DNA from: JBQTKD01 sp052389435
Lineage (GTDB): Bacteria > Actinomycetota > Actinomycetes > Sporichthyales > Sporichthyaceae
DNA: 29,177 bases
Reading direction: 5' to 3'
NCBI GenBank assembly: GCA_052389435.1
Contig: JBQTIB010000045.1
Span: forward strand, 1-29,177
Translations under genes and position numbers: made by a program
Notes under the pieces: model-generated
The model's input: only the letters and a program-made list of their open reading frames with translations
The model's database searches: none
Told to the model about the DNA's origin: nothing
In this document: one piece after another, positions 22,213 to 29,177 of the stretch
Numbering within the stretch: the first letter of the stretch is position 1
Layout of the letters: each line of letters starts with the position of its first letter

Positions 22213-24957
22213 TCATACCTTCGGTTGATCCCCACGACGCTCGGCGACGACCGCGGCCAACTCTGCCCGCGTGGCCACCCCGAGCTTTCGGAAAATGCGC
22301 GTCAGGTGCGTCTTGACCGTCGCGGTCGAAGTGAACAGCGTCGCCGCGATCTCGGCGTTGCGCAGTCCGCGGGCGGCGAGCGCCACGACCCCCAACTCCG
22401 CCGGCGTCAGGCTCGCCCAACCCACGGGCGGCCGCTTCCGCTCCCCGCGCCCGCGGGTGGCGTAGGCCACCGCCTCGTCCAGGGACAGCGCGGCGCCCTG
22501 CGCCCACGCCTCGGCGAAGTCCGACGGTTCCAGCGCGATGCGCGCCAACTCCCCGGTTCGGGCGATCGACCTCTGCTCGGTGGGAAGGGCCACCCAGCCT
22601 GCCCCTTCCCGCATCGCGCCGCACGCCGCCAGCATCCGGGTGCCCACGACCGCCTCGCCCCGCTCGACGGAAAGCAGCGCGATCAACTCCAGCGCCTCCA
22701 GCGTCTCCGGGACCATCCCGCCGCCCACGGCCGCACGCAGCGCGTCGTGGGCGGCGGGAAGGGCATCGTGCCCGGCGGCTCGCCCAACCCGCGCACGGGC
22801 GAGGTGGAAGGCGGTGCCCGCACGCCCGGCGAGGGAATGGCCCACTCGTTCCCCGACGTCGGCCACCATCGCCCACGCAGCCGTCAGCTCGCCGCGCGCG
22901 GCCAGTCGTTCGGCACGCAGCGCTCGGCACCACGCGACCCCCCACAGCCACGTGCCGCCCTCCGCGGCCATGACCTCTTCGGCCTCCTCCAGCGCGGGAA
23001 ACGGCTCGTTGGCCGCCAGGATGCCTCCCTCGACCACGACCTGGGCCCACCACGACCAGCCCATCGCCCACCCCTGCCCGTCCCGGAGGGCGGCGGCTCG
23101 CACGCGCGCGATGTCGACCAACGCCTCCGCCGGTTCCCCGCGGGCAGCGCGGAGGCGAGCCAACGCAGCCCGGGCGACGTGCACGATGCAGCGGTCCCCG
23201 GCCGCCTGCAGGATCTCGATTCCGCCGCGCAGCAGGGGTTCGGCGGCTTCGTGGGAACCGGCCATCGCCAACGTCGTGCCGAGCAGCGCCGGCGACATGC
23301 CCAGCACGTAGGGATGTCCCAGAGCCTCGGACTCGGCCATCGCCTCGCCGAAGCGCTCCGTGGACGTGGCGAGGTTTCCGGACCACATGGCCACGAACCC
23401 GAGGTTCCACAGACAGTCGACGAGCCGGTAGGAGGGGCCGCCCGGACGCAGATGGGCGAGTGACTCGACGATGTGCGGCACGCCGCGGTCGTCGAGCAGG
23501 CAGAGTTCGAGCATGCCGAGGGCGGTGAGTTGCTCCCCCTTGGCGGGGCCGGCGGGCAGCCGTTCGGCGATGTCGCGCCACTCGTCGAGCACCGCCCACA
23601 TGGCCTCCTCCACGGTGCCGACGAAGAACGCCGACTCCATGCACGTGAGGATCACCTGGGCCCGCACCGCGTCGGATCCCGCGCCGTCGCGCAACGCACG
23701 CCAGGCCCGGCGTACGCCCTCCGCCGCGTGTCGGCGAGACCAGTAGAGACACAGCGGCGCGTGCAGCTCGAGGGCGGCCCCCGGCCCGCCGTGCTCGGCG
23801 AGCCAGTCGTCGGCGAGCCGCAGGTCGGGCAGTTCGACGTCCAGCCGCTCCGCGCTGGTCGTGTACGCGGCGGTCGTCAGTCCGGCGCCGACCTCGGCGA
23901 CGACTGCGAGCAGGTGGCGCGCGTGCCGGGCTCGGGCGGCGTCGCCTTCCCCCGCGGCGAGCAGTTCCGCGGCGAGGAACTGCCGGATCGTCTGCAGCAG
24001 CCGGAATCGGGCAGGGTCCCCGGCGGCGGGTTCGAGCAGCGAACGGTCCACCAGCGTGGCGACGACGGCCGCGGCGACGGCGGCGTCCGCCGGATCGCAC
24101 ACTGCACCTGCGCCCTCGAGGGAGAAGCCTCCCGCGAACACCGACAGCGCGCGGGCGATCCGTTGCTCGTCGGGGCATAGTTGGCGATAGCTCCACTCGA
24201 TGGAGGCCCGCAGGGTGAGGTGGCGGGCCCGCGCGGAGCGATGCGAGGTCTGGCCGGTTTCGAGGCCGTCCCGCAGCCGGCCGAGGATCTGCGCCGGCGT
24301 GAGCGTTCGGCATCCCGCAGCCGCCAGTTCGATCGCCAGCGGGATCCCGTCGAGGAACCGGCAGATCTCCAGGACGGCTCCCCACTCCCGGGATGGGAAC
24401 CCCCCGGGGGCGCGGGCGAGGCTCGCCCGGTCGGCGAACATCCGCACCGAGGCGGCGCCGAGGTCCGCGTCGTCGACCGGGACGGCCAGGGACGGCACGC
24501 GATAGGTCGCTTCGCCTTCGATCCGCAGCGGCTCCCGGCTGGTGGCCAGCACGGTCGTGCCCGGGCAGGCTCGCCAGAGGCGGTCCACGAGATCTGCCGC
24601 GACGTCGACCACGTGCTCGCAGTTGTCGAGTACGAACAGGGTGCGGCGCTCGCCGAGGTCCTCGACGATCAGGTCCAGGACCGCGGCGCCGGTGCGTTCG
24701 AGTGCACCGAGGTTCTCGCGCACCACGTCGAGGACGTCGGCGGCGGAGGCAGGAGCCAGATCGACGAACGCCACCCGATCGAAGCACGCGGCGATCCGCT
24801 CGGCGAGCACGACCGCGAGCCGCGTTTTGCCGCATCCCCCGGCGCCGGTGAAGGTCGTCACCCGTCGGCTGGCCACGAGATCGGCCACCGCGGCGAGTTC
24901 GGCGTCGCGGCCCAGGAAAACGGTGTTCCAGTTCGGCAGCGACCGACCGGGGGTCAT
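22213..24957 (-). CDS. Large STAND-ATPase transcriptional regulator with LuxR-type HTH
   Basis: A 914-aa regulator. After a short lead (NWNTVFLGRDAELAAVADLV) comes the nucleotide-binding domain: P-loop GAGGCGKT (38-45), Walker B region TLFVLDNCEHV, TTVLATSREPLRIEGE and IPLAIELAAAGCRTL. A winged-helix part and a long helical, TPR-like sensor region follow. A C-terminal LuxR HTH spans about 855-905: LTPAELGVVALAARGLRNAEIA and STATVKTHLTRIFRKLGV. Such proteins bind ATP, sense a ligand with the helical region and activate transcription. I chose ATG 24957 (AGGATG upstream); the frame opens 13 codons earlier. Targets are unknown; the secreted-protein gene downstream is the nearest candidate. Confidence 0.9.
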   Translation of the reverse strand: MTPGRSLPNWNTVFLGRDAELAAVADLVASRRVTTFTGAGGCGKTRLAVVLAERIAACFDRVAFVDLAPASAADVLDVVRENLGALERTGAAVLDLIVEDLGERRTLFVLDNCEHVVDVAADLVDRLWRACPGTTVLATSREPLRIEGEATYRVPSLAVPVDDADLGAASVRMFADRASLARAPGGFPSREWGAVLEICRFLDGIPLAIELAAAGCRTLTPAQILGRLRDGLETGQTSHRSARARHLTLRASIEWSYRQLCPDEQRIARALSVFAGGFSLEGAGAVCDPADAAVAAAVVATLVDRSLLEPAAGDPARFRLLQTIRQFLAAELLAAGEGDAARARHARHLLAVVAEVGAGLTTAAYTTSAERLDVELPDLRLADDWLAEHGGPGAALELHAPLCLYWSRRHAAEGVRRAWRALRDGAGSDAVRAQVILTCMESAFFVGTVEEAMWAVLDEWRDIAERLPAGPAKGEQLTALGMLELCLLDDRGVPHIVESLAHLRPGGPSYRLVDCLWNLGFVAMWSGNLATSTERFGEAMAESEALGHPYVLGMSPALLGTTLAMAGSHEAAEPLLRGGIEILQAAGDRCIVHVARAALARLRAARGEPAEALVDIARVRAAALRDGQGWAMGWSWWAQVVVEGGILAANEPFPALEEAEEVMAAEGGTWLWGVAWCRALRAERLAARGELTAAWAMVADVGERVGHSLAGRAGTAFHLARARVGRAAGHDALPAAHDALRAAVGGGMVPETLEALELIALLSVERGEAVVGTRMLAACGAMREGAGWVALPTEQRSIARTGELARIALEPSDFAEAWAQGAALSLDEAVAYATRGRGERKRPPVGWASLTPAELGVVALAARGLRNAEIAATLFTSTATVKTHLTRIFRKLGVATRAELAAVVAERRGDQPKV

Positions 24958-25026
24958 GACGGCACATCCTGGACCGCCCGCTCGGGAGCGGTCCAACGAA
25001 CGTCGCGCAGGCGACGCACGGCACGC

Positions 25027-25812
25027 TCAGGCGGGCAGCCGAGCCCGCAGCCAGGCGATGTCCGCGGCCTGGCCGGTCGAACCGCCGGGGGTCTCGCAGA
25101 CCACCGGGGCGTCGGCGGAGGCGACGACGGCCACGAGGTCGCCCTGGTCGAGGCTGCCGACGCCGAAGTTCTCGTGCCGGTCCCGTCCGGAATCGAAGGC
25201 GTCCTTGGAGTCGTTGGCGTGCACGAGATCGATGCGCCCGGTGATGGCCTTGACCCGGTCTGCGATGCCGGCGAGTTCCTCTCCGCCCGCGTGGGCGTGG
25301 CAGGTGTCCAGGCAGAAGCCGGCGCCGAAGTCTCCGACGGCGTCCCACAGGCGTCCGAGCGCGTCGAACTTGCGCGCCATGGCGGCCTCTCCGCCGGCGG
25401 TGTTCTCGATCAGCACCGGCAGCGGGGCCTCGAGACGCTCGAAGGTCTTGCGCCAGTTGTCGACGCCGACCGCCGGGTCGTCGCCCTTGAGGACGTGCCC
25501 GCCGTGGACGATCAGCCCCGCCGCCCCGATCTCCGCGGCCGCCTCGGCGTGCTGCGCGAGAAGCTTGCGGCTCGGGATCCGGATGCGGTTGTTCGTCGTG
25601 GCGACGTTGATCACGTACGGCGCGTGGACGTAGAGCCGGATGCCCGCCTCGGCGGCCGCCGCCTTCAGCGCGGCCGGCCCGCCCGGATACTCCAGCCGCG
25701 GGCCCTTCCATCCCTGGGGGTCGCCCAGGAAGAACTGCACCAGATCCGCACCTCGGGCCACCGCCTCGGCGATGGGGTCGGCCTGGTCGACGTGAGCTCC
25801 GATCGGCACCAT
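25027..25812 (-). CDS. nfo: Endonuclease IV (deoxyribonuclease IV), AP endonuclease family 2
   Basis: A 261-aa TIM-barrel nuclease that cuts DNA 5' of abasic sites in base excision repair, with a tri-zinc centre. Signatures are IGAHVDQADPIAEAVARG, VQFFLGDPQGWKGPRL, YVHAPYVINVAT, GLIVHGGHVLKG, LIENTAGGEAAMA, GFCLDTCHAHAGG and HANDSKDAFDSGRDRHENFG, which supply the His, Glu and Asp metal ligands. It is slightly shorter than E. coli Nfo (near 285 aa). The start is ATG 25812; GTG directly after it is an alternative. It lies upstream of the LuxR-type regulator on the same strand with a 69-base gap, and is divergent from rpsF. Confidence 0.92.
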   Translation of the reverse strand: MVPIGAHVDQADPIAEAVARGADLVQFFLGDPQGWKGPRLEYPGGPAALKAAAAEAGIRLYVHAPYVINVATTNNRIRIPSRKLLAQHAEAAAEIGAAGLIVHGGHVLKGDDPAVGVDNWRKTFERLEAPLPVLIENTAGGEAAMARKFDALGRLWDAVGDFGAGFCLDTCHAHAGGEELAGIADRVKAITGRIDLVHANDSKDAFDSGRDRHENFGVGSLDQGDLVAVVASADAPVVCETPGGSTGQAADIAWLRARLPA

Positions 25813-25961
25813 GCGGCCGACCCTAGGCGGCGACCGATCGCCACGCCCAAGCCGGCTGCGGCGGCTCGCCCGGAAAACTGTCGGACCCCGCCGGCAGACT
25901 CCCTCGCATCGTCGATTTCGGGACTCGCAGGGTCGGCCGGTAGGGTGGGCAAGTTACTCAC

Positions 25962-26004
25962 CCTCCTGTCACGCACCCTGCGTGACCGACCAGTCCAGAG
26001 GAGG
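25962..26004 (+). promoter_or_regulatory. Candidate rpsF leader structure hiding the Shine-Dalgarno site
   Basis: CCTCCT (25962-25967) is complementary to the rpsF Shine-Dalgarno AGGAGG (25999-26004). Between them a separate 8-bp hairpin, GTCACGCA/TGCGTGAC with loop CCC, occupies 25968-25986. When paired, the outer helix would stack on the hairpin and mask the ribosome site. Ribosomal proteins S6:S18 are known to regulate rpsF leaders in many bacteria; I cannot show that this is that motif. A -10-like TAGGGT is at 25941-25946. Confidence 0.45.
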
Positions 26005-26015
26005 CCTGCGCAGCT

Positions 26016-26306
26016 ATGCGTCGGTACGAACTGATGGTGATCCTCGATCCGGATCTCGACGAGCGCACCATCGCACCTTCCCTCGAGCAGTTCCTGACCG
26101 TCGTCCGCACTGGCGGCGGCACCGTCGACAAGGTCGACGTCTGGGGCAAGCGCCGTCTCGCGTACGAGATCCGCAAGAAGCCCGACGGCTTCTACGCGGT
26201 GATCGACCTGAACGCGGAGCCCGCGACCATGGCCGAGCTGGACCGTCAGCTCAACCTGAACGAGGCCGTTCTGCGCACCAAGGTCATGCGACCCGACATG
26301 CGCTAA
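26016..26306 (+). CDS. rpsF: 30S ribosomal protein S6
   Basis: A 96-aa S6: MRRYELMVILDPDLDERT at the start, GGTVDKVDVWGKRRLAYEIRKKPDGFYAVIDLN in the middle, LNEAVLRTKVMR near the end. It binds 16S rRNA with S18, whose gene is two positions downstream. AGGAGG stands 11 bases before ATG 26016, so initiation should be strong when the leader is open. The length is normal for actinobacteria. Confidence 0.97.
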   Translation: MRRYELMVILDPDLDERTIAPSLEQFLTVVRTGGGTVDKVDVWGKRRLAYEIRKKPDGFYAVIDLNAEPATMAELDRQLNLNEAVLRTKVMRPDMR

Positions 26307-26364
26307 AGCGCCTCGCGCGCACTGCACCACCCCATCCGCCGTCTAATACGGAAGCTGGAAGCCG

Positions 26365-26874
26365 ATGGCTGGCGACACCACGATCACTGTGATCGGGAAC
26401 CTGGTCGACGACCCGGAGCTGCGGTTCACCCCGAGTGGTGCCGCCGTGGCGAACTTCCGCATCGCCTCCACCCCGCGCACCTTCGACAAGAACAGCAACG
26501 AGTGGAAGGACGGCGAAAGCCTCTTCCTCTCCTGCAGCGTCTGGCGTCAGGTCGCGGAGAACGTCGCAGAGTCGCTGTCCAAGGGCACCCGGGTCATCGT
26601 TTCCGGTCGCCTGAAGCAGCGCTCGTACGAGACGAAGGAAGGCGAGAAGCGCACCGTCTACGAGATCGAGGTCGAGGAAATCGGCCCGAGCCTTCGCTAC
26701 TCCAGCGCCAAGCTCAATCGCAACCCCCGCGGAAGCGGCGGCGGCGGTGGGGGCGGCTACGGAGGCGGCGGTGGCGGTGGACGGGACTCGGGCCCGCCCG
26801 AAGACCCGTGGGCCTCCGCGCAGCCTTCGGGTGGCGCAGACCGCGGCGGGTACTCGGACGAGCCGCCGTTCTAA
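26365..26874 (+). CDS. ssb: Single-stranded DNA-binding protein
   Basis: A 169-aa SSB. The OB fold runs from TTITVIGNLVDDPELRFTPSGAAVANFRIAS to VSGRLKQRSYETKEGEKRTVYEIEVEEIGPSLRY (about residue 113). A Gly-rich flexible linker (about 124-143) follows, then the acidic tip DEPPF, which recruits partner proteins of replication and repair. It lies 58 bases after rpsF, preceded by GGAAG. Confidence 0.97.
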   Translation: MAGDTTITVIGNLVDDPELRFTPSGAAVANFRIASTPRTFDKNSNEWKDGESLFLSCSVWRQVAENVAESLSKGTRVIVSGRLKQRSYETKEGEKRTVYEIEVEEIGPSLRYSSAKLNRNPRGSGGGGGGGYGGGGGGGRDSGPPEDPWASAQPSGGADRGGYSDEPPF

Positions 26875-26950
26875 CCCCAGCTAGACCACGACAACCGATG
26901 ACCATTCCCGCCGAAGTGCGGGGCTCTGGGAACACCTGAGGAGCACCACG

Positions 26951-27187
26951 ATGGCCAAGCCACCGGTCCGCAAGCCGAAGAAGAAGGTTTGCCAGTTCTG
27001 CAAGGAAAAGACCGAGTACATCGACTACAAGGACACGCATCTGCTGCGTCGGTTCATCTCCGACCGCGGCAAGATCCGCGCCCGTCGAGTGACCGGTAAC
27101 TGCACCCAGCACCAGCGCGACATCGCGGTCGCCGTGAAGAACAGCCGCGAGATGGCCCTGCTGCCGTACACCAGCACGAGCCGTTAG
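26951..27187 (+). CDS. rpsR: 30S ribosomal protein S18 (zinc-binding, Cys-containing form)
   Basis: A 78-aa S18: KKVCQFCKEK and GNCTQHQRDI keep the Cys residues of the C+ form, which binds zinc. YIDYKDTHLLRRFISDRGKIRARRVTG is the rRNA-binding core. GAGGAG stands 7 bases before ATG 26951. A Cys-free paralogue often exists elsewhere in actinobacteria under zinc control; none is in this window. Confidence 0.97.
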   Translation: MAKPPVRKPKKKVCQFCKEKTEYIDYKDTHLLRRFISDRGKIRARRVTGNCTQHQRDIAVAVKNSREMALLPYTSTSR

Positions 27188-27197
27188 GAGCGCGGGG

Positions 27198-27644
27198 ATG
27201 AAGCTGATTCTCACTCAGGAGATCGCGGGCCTCGGTTCGGCCGGCGACATCGTCGAGGTCAAGGACGGCTACGGCCGGAACTACCTCGTGCCGCGCGGGC
27301 TCGCGCTGCTCTGGACTCGCGGTGGCGAGAAGCAGATCGTGAGCATTCGCCGTGCCCGCCAGATCCGCGAGATCGCGGACCTGGACCAGGCCAAGTCCAT
27401 GGCGCAGCAGCTCGGCGCCCTCAAGGTGACCATCAAGGCCCGCGCGGGCGAAGGCGGCCGCCTCTTCGGCGCGGTCACCATCGCCGAGGTGGTCGCCGCG
27501 GTGAGCGCCGCAGGCGGTCCGAAGGTGGACCGTCGCCGCGTCGAGGTCTCGGCCCCGATCAAGGCCCTCGGTGCGCACAAGGTCAACATCCGGATCCACA
27601 CCGACGTCACCGCCACGGTGACCGTCAACGTGATCGCCGGCTGA
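27198..27644 (+). CDS. rplI: 50S ribosomal protein L9
   Basis: A 148-aa L9. The N-terminal rRNA-binding domain is MKLILTQEIAGLGSAGDIVEVKDGYGRNYLVPRGLAL. A long connecting helix follows (about 43-75), then the C-terminal domain with GRLFGAVTIAEVVAAV and HKVNIRIHTDVTATVTVNV. The start lies 10 bases after the rpsR stop, with TAGGAG using part of that stop codon. It is the last gene before the terminator at 27672. Confidence 0.97.
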   Translation: MKLILTQEIAGLGSAGDIVEVKDGYGRNYLVPRGLALLWTRGGEKQIVSIRRARQIREIADLDQAKSMAQQLGALKVTIKARAGEGGRLFGAVTIAEVVAAVSAAGGPKVDRRRVEVSAPIKALGAHKVNIRIHTDVTATVTVNVIAG

Positions 27645-27671
27645 CCAGAGCCACCACGCTCCATCAGATCT

Positions 27672-27707
27672 GAAGGCCCGCGTCCGAGTCCCGGGGCGCG
27701 GGCCTTC
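27672..27707 (+). terminator. Hairpin terminator after rplI
   Basis: GAAGGCCCGCG (27672-27682) pairs exactly with CGCGGGCCTTC (27697-27707) around a 14-base loop. It lies 27 bases after the rplI stop. There is no T run. Confidence 0.75.
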
Positions 27708-27805
27708 GGCCTGTCCGGGCACGACCCGCGTCTCACATGTCGGACAACGGCCCGTGGCCCGGGCGTGTCGGAGGAGGCAATTCCCGGCAGTTGCTGGGGA
27801 TCGCG

Positions 27806-27944
27806 CCGTCCACAGGGAAACCGCGATCCGGGCGCAGGTCAGACGCCCGAGGCGGGGACGCCGACTCGCGACTCCACACCGTCGTCCACAGGCCCCGTCG
27901 ACGTTTGCGCAGGTCGGCCGGCCGGCGTCCACAAGTGGTCCACA
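27806..27944 (+). repeat. Four DnaA-box-like repeats upstream of dnaB
   Basis: CCGTCCACA (27806-27814), TCGTCCACA (27882-27890), GCGTCCACA (27925-27933) and TGGTCCACA (27936-27944) all point the same way. They match the actinobacterial DnaA box TTGTCCACA at the last seven positions; the second differs from it at one position, the fourth also at one, and the others at two. The last two are separated by two bases. They may bind DnaA for control of dnaB or titration. Confidence 0.5.
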
Positions 27945-28231
27945 GGCCTGCCGATCCGCCGTTCGGTCTCGTGTTGGATTCGCGGGCTTCGGGTCCGTAG
28001 CGTCGCGGGCACCCACCTCCCCGCCTCGTAGGTAGCGATCGGCAGCGCGCACCGGTGCGCCCGCACCGCCGTGTCAACCACCGGTCGGAGAACCGCGGCG
28101 CGGGGGCTGTGGGGCCAGGCGTCGGACGCCGTGGCGGAGCCGATTCTGTCGGTGGCCCACGGTAGAAATCGTCCTGCGAGAGCCGGGCGCGTTCGCGCCG
28201 CACGTCGAACCGGGGAGGGGTGGGCGGAGTA

Positions 28232-29177
28232 GTGAGCATCACCGAACTTCCGGTCCAGAGCTCCGGGTACGGCAACGCAGAGTTCGAGCGCGTGCCACCG
28301 CAGGACGTCACCGCCGAGCAGTGCGTGCTCGGCGGCATGATGCTGAACAAGGACGCCATCGCCGACGTCGTCGAGGAACTGCGCAGCACGGACTTCTACC
28401 GCCCGGCCCACCAACTGGTCTACGACGCGATCCTGGACCTGTACGGCCGCGGCGAGCCGGTCGACGCGGTGACGGTGTCCGCGGAACTGACCAAGCGCAG
28501 CGAGATCGTGCGCGTGGGCGGCGCCCCGTACCTCGCGACGCTGCTGCACTCGGTGCCCACGGCCGCGAACGCCGGGTACTACGCGAAGATCGTCGCCGAG
28601 CGCGCCGTCCTGCGGCGCCTGGTCGAAGCCGGCACCCGCATCACGCAGATGGGGTACGCGGCGGACGGCGAGATCGACGCGATCGTCGACTCGGCGCAGG
28701 CCGAGATCTACGCGGTCAGCGAGCGCCGCGCGAGCGAGGACTACCAGCCCCTCTCGGCGATCATGGAGGGCACGCTCGACGAGATCGAGTCGATCGGCAA
28801 CCGCGGCGGCGGGATCACCGGCGTCCCCACCGGCTTCGCTCAGATGGACGAGCTCACCAACGGCCTGCAGGCCGGACAGATGATCATCGTCGCGGCGCGT
28901 CCCGCGGTCGGCAAGGCGCTGGCGCTGGACACGCCCCTGCCCACTCCCACGGGCTGGACGACGATGGGCGAGGTCTCGCCCGGGGAGGAGATCCTCGGCG
29001 CGGACGGGCGGCCCACCCTCGTGGTCGCCGCCACCGAGGTCCTGATCGGGCGCCCGTGCTTCGAGGTGGTGTTCTCCGACGGAACGCGCATCGTCGCGGA
29101 CGCCGCGCACCAGTGGGTCACCGAGCAGCGCGACGGCGGCCCCGGCCCCCCTCGCGGCCGGCGGGGGGGGGGGGCGA
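28232..29177 (+). CDS. dnaB: Replicative DNA helicase DnaB, interrupted by an intein, cut by window end
   Basis: DnaB unwinds the replication fork. The start is GTG 28232 (VSITELPVQSSGYGN), with GGGGAGGGG 12 bases upstream. The N-terminal domain (QDVTAEQCVLGGMMLNKDAI, YRPAHQLVYDAILDLYGRGEPVDAVTVS, GGAPYLATLLHSVPTAANAGYYA) and the linker region are complete. The helicase domain begins ITGVPTGFAQMDELTNGLQAGQMIIVAARP, and Walker A reads RPAVGK up to residue 228. The expected Ser/Thr does not follow; instead ALALDTPLPTPTGW begins an intein. The remaining helicase and the end of the intein lie beyond the window. Confidence 0.95.
   Translation, partial: MSITELPVQSSGYGNAEFERVPPQDVTAEQCVLGGMMLNKDAIADVVEELRSTDFYRPAHQLVYDAILDLYGRGEPVDAVTVSAELTKRSEIVRVGGAPYLATLLHSVPTAANAGYYAKIVAERAVLRRLVEAGTRITQMGYAADGEIDAIVDSAQAEIYAVSERRASEDYQPLSAIMEGTLDEIESIGNRGGGITGVPTGFAQMDELTNGLQAGQMIIVAARPAVGKALALDTPLPTPTGWTTMGEVSPGEEILGADGRPTLVVAATEVLIGRPCFEVVFSDGTRIVADAAHQWVTEQRDGGPGPPRGRRGGGA
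28916..29177 (+). other. N-terminal part of a DnaB intein (begins with Ala)
   Basis: It is inserted directly after GK of Walker A, a known intein site in DnaB. Block A is ALALDTPLPTPTGWTTMGEV, with Ala instead of the usual Cys at position 1. GEEILGADGRPTLVVAATEV follows. Block B is FSDGTRIVADAAHQWVTE, with the conserved His and a Trp two residues later. Lack of Cys1 plus that Trp fits class 3 inteins, which use an internal Cys (the W-C-T set). The Cys and Thr would lie near the intein C-terminus, outside the window. Whether there is a homing endonuclease domain cannot be seen. Confidence 0.85.

Larger units (their letters stand above)
27645..28231. other. Intergenic region rplI-dnaB
   Basis: This 587-base stretch has no convincing gene. 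It contains the rplI terminator (27672-27707) and a cluster of GTCCACA motifs (27806-27944). From 27945 to 28231 I see only GC-rich sequence. Open frames on both strands are Arg/Pro-rich and look like chance. Confidence 0.6.

Noticed and set aside
21533..25711. A 1392-codon minus-strand open frame
   Set aside because: Only its last 200 codons are protein-like (the secreted protein). The rest is an Arg/Gly-rich shadow of the LuxR-type regulator and endonuclease IV genes in other frames.
27806..27944. Chromosomal replication origin
   Set aside because: The boxes are few and imperfect, there is no AT-rich unwinding region, and dnaA and dnaN are not present.
1..29177. CRISPR array, insertion sequence, integrase or phage genes
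   Set aside because: I saw no regularly spaced repeats, no transposase or recombinase motifs and no phage structural genes; the tRNA fragment is the only sign of integration.

Overview
The window is GC-rich, high-GC actinobacterial chromosome. GTG and TTG starts are frequent. Clade signs are a mycothiol-dependent-type enzyme, a FemX-like ligase, a SigK-like ECF sigma factor, an LCP wall enzyme and the block rpsF-ssb-rpsR-rplI-dnaB. I cannot name the genus; a soil lineage related to Frankiales, Sporichthya or Streptomyces would fit. Everything below comes from reading the sequence; no database was searched.

Layout. (1) 1-2000 looks like accessory DNA. It holds two unrecognised genes (one frameshifted), a 3' fragment of tRNA-Ala that starts exactly at the anticodon loop and is followed by its own terminator, and a decayed pair of small minus-strand genes. 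I read the tRNA fragment as the scar of a tRNA-integrating element whose body lies to the left. (2) 2217-3957 has an LCP ligase convergent with a thioredoxin. (3) 4060-9599, minus strand, carries a split PEP-synthase/phenylphosphate-synthase-like pair (the ATP-binding subunit is fused to a cyclic-nucleotide-binding domain), a glutamate-synthase-type flavoprotein with two N-terminal CDGSH iron-sulfur motifs, and an enoyl-CoA hydratase. A perfect palindrome overlaps the predicted promoter of the CDGSH gene. (4) 9985-11460 has an ECF sigma factor and a secreted, membrane-anchored protein. (5) 11667-16019 is a tight six-gene plus-strand operon: O-methyltransferase, SnoaL-like protein, universal stress protein, single-domain VOC protein, maleylacetate-reductase-like dehydrogenase and mycothiol-dependent isomerase-like protein, closed by a 15-bp hairpin. 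It looks like an aromatic ring-cleavage or detoxification route. (6) 16118-17618 has a subtilase remnant and two membrane-anchored proteins of unknown function whose stop codons share one CTAG. (7) 17741-21511 is cell-envelope: an alanine-racemase-like protein paired with a FemX-like ligase, then a GT87-type membrane glycosyltransferase. (8) 21533-25812, minus strand, has a secreted protein, a large STAND/LuxR regulator and an endonuclease IV. (9) 26016 to the end is the replication/ribosome block, with a candidate translational switch ahead of rpsF, a cluster of DnaA-box-like motifs ahead of dnaB, and a dnaB interrupted in its Walker A motif by an intein that begins with Ala. The window ends inside that intein at a 12-G run.

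The leads I consider most worth following are the cNMP-regulated split dikinase beside the CDGSH flavoprotein, the six-gene aromatic operon, the tRNA-Ala scar, and the Ala1 DnaB intein.
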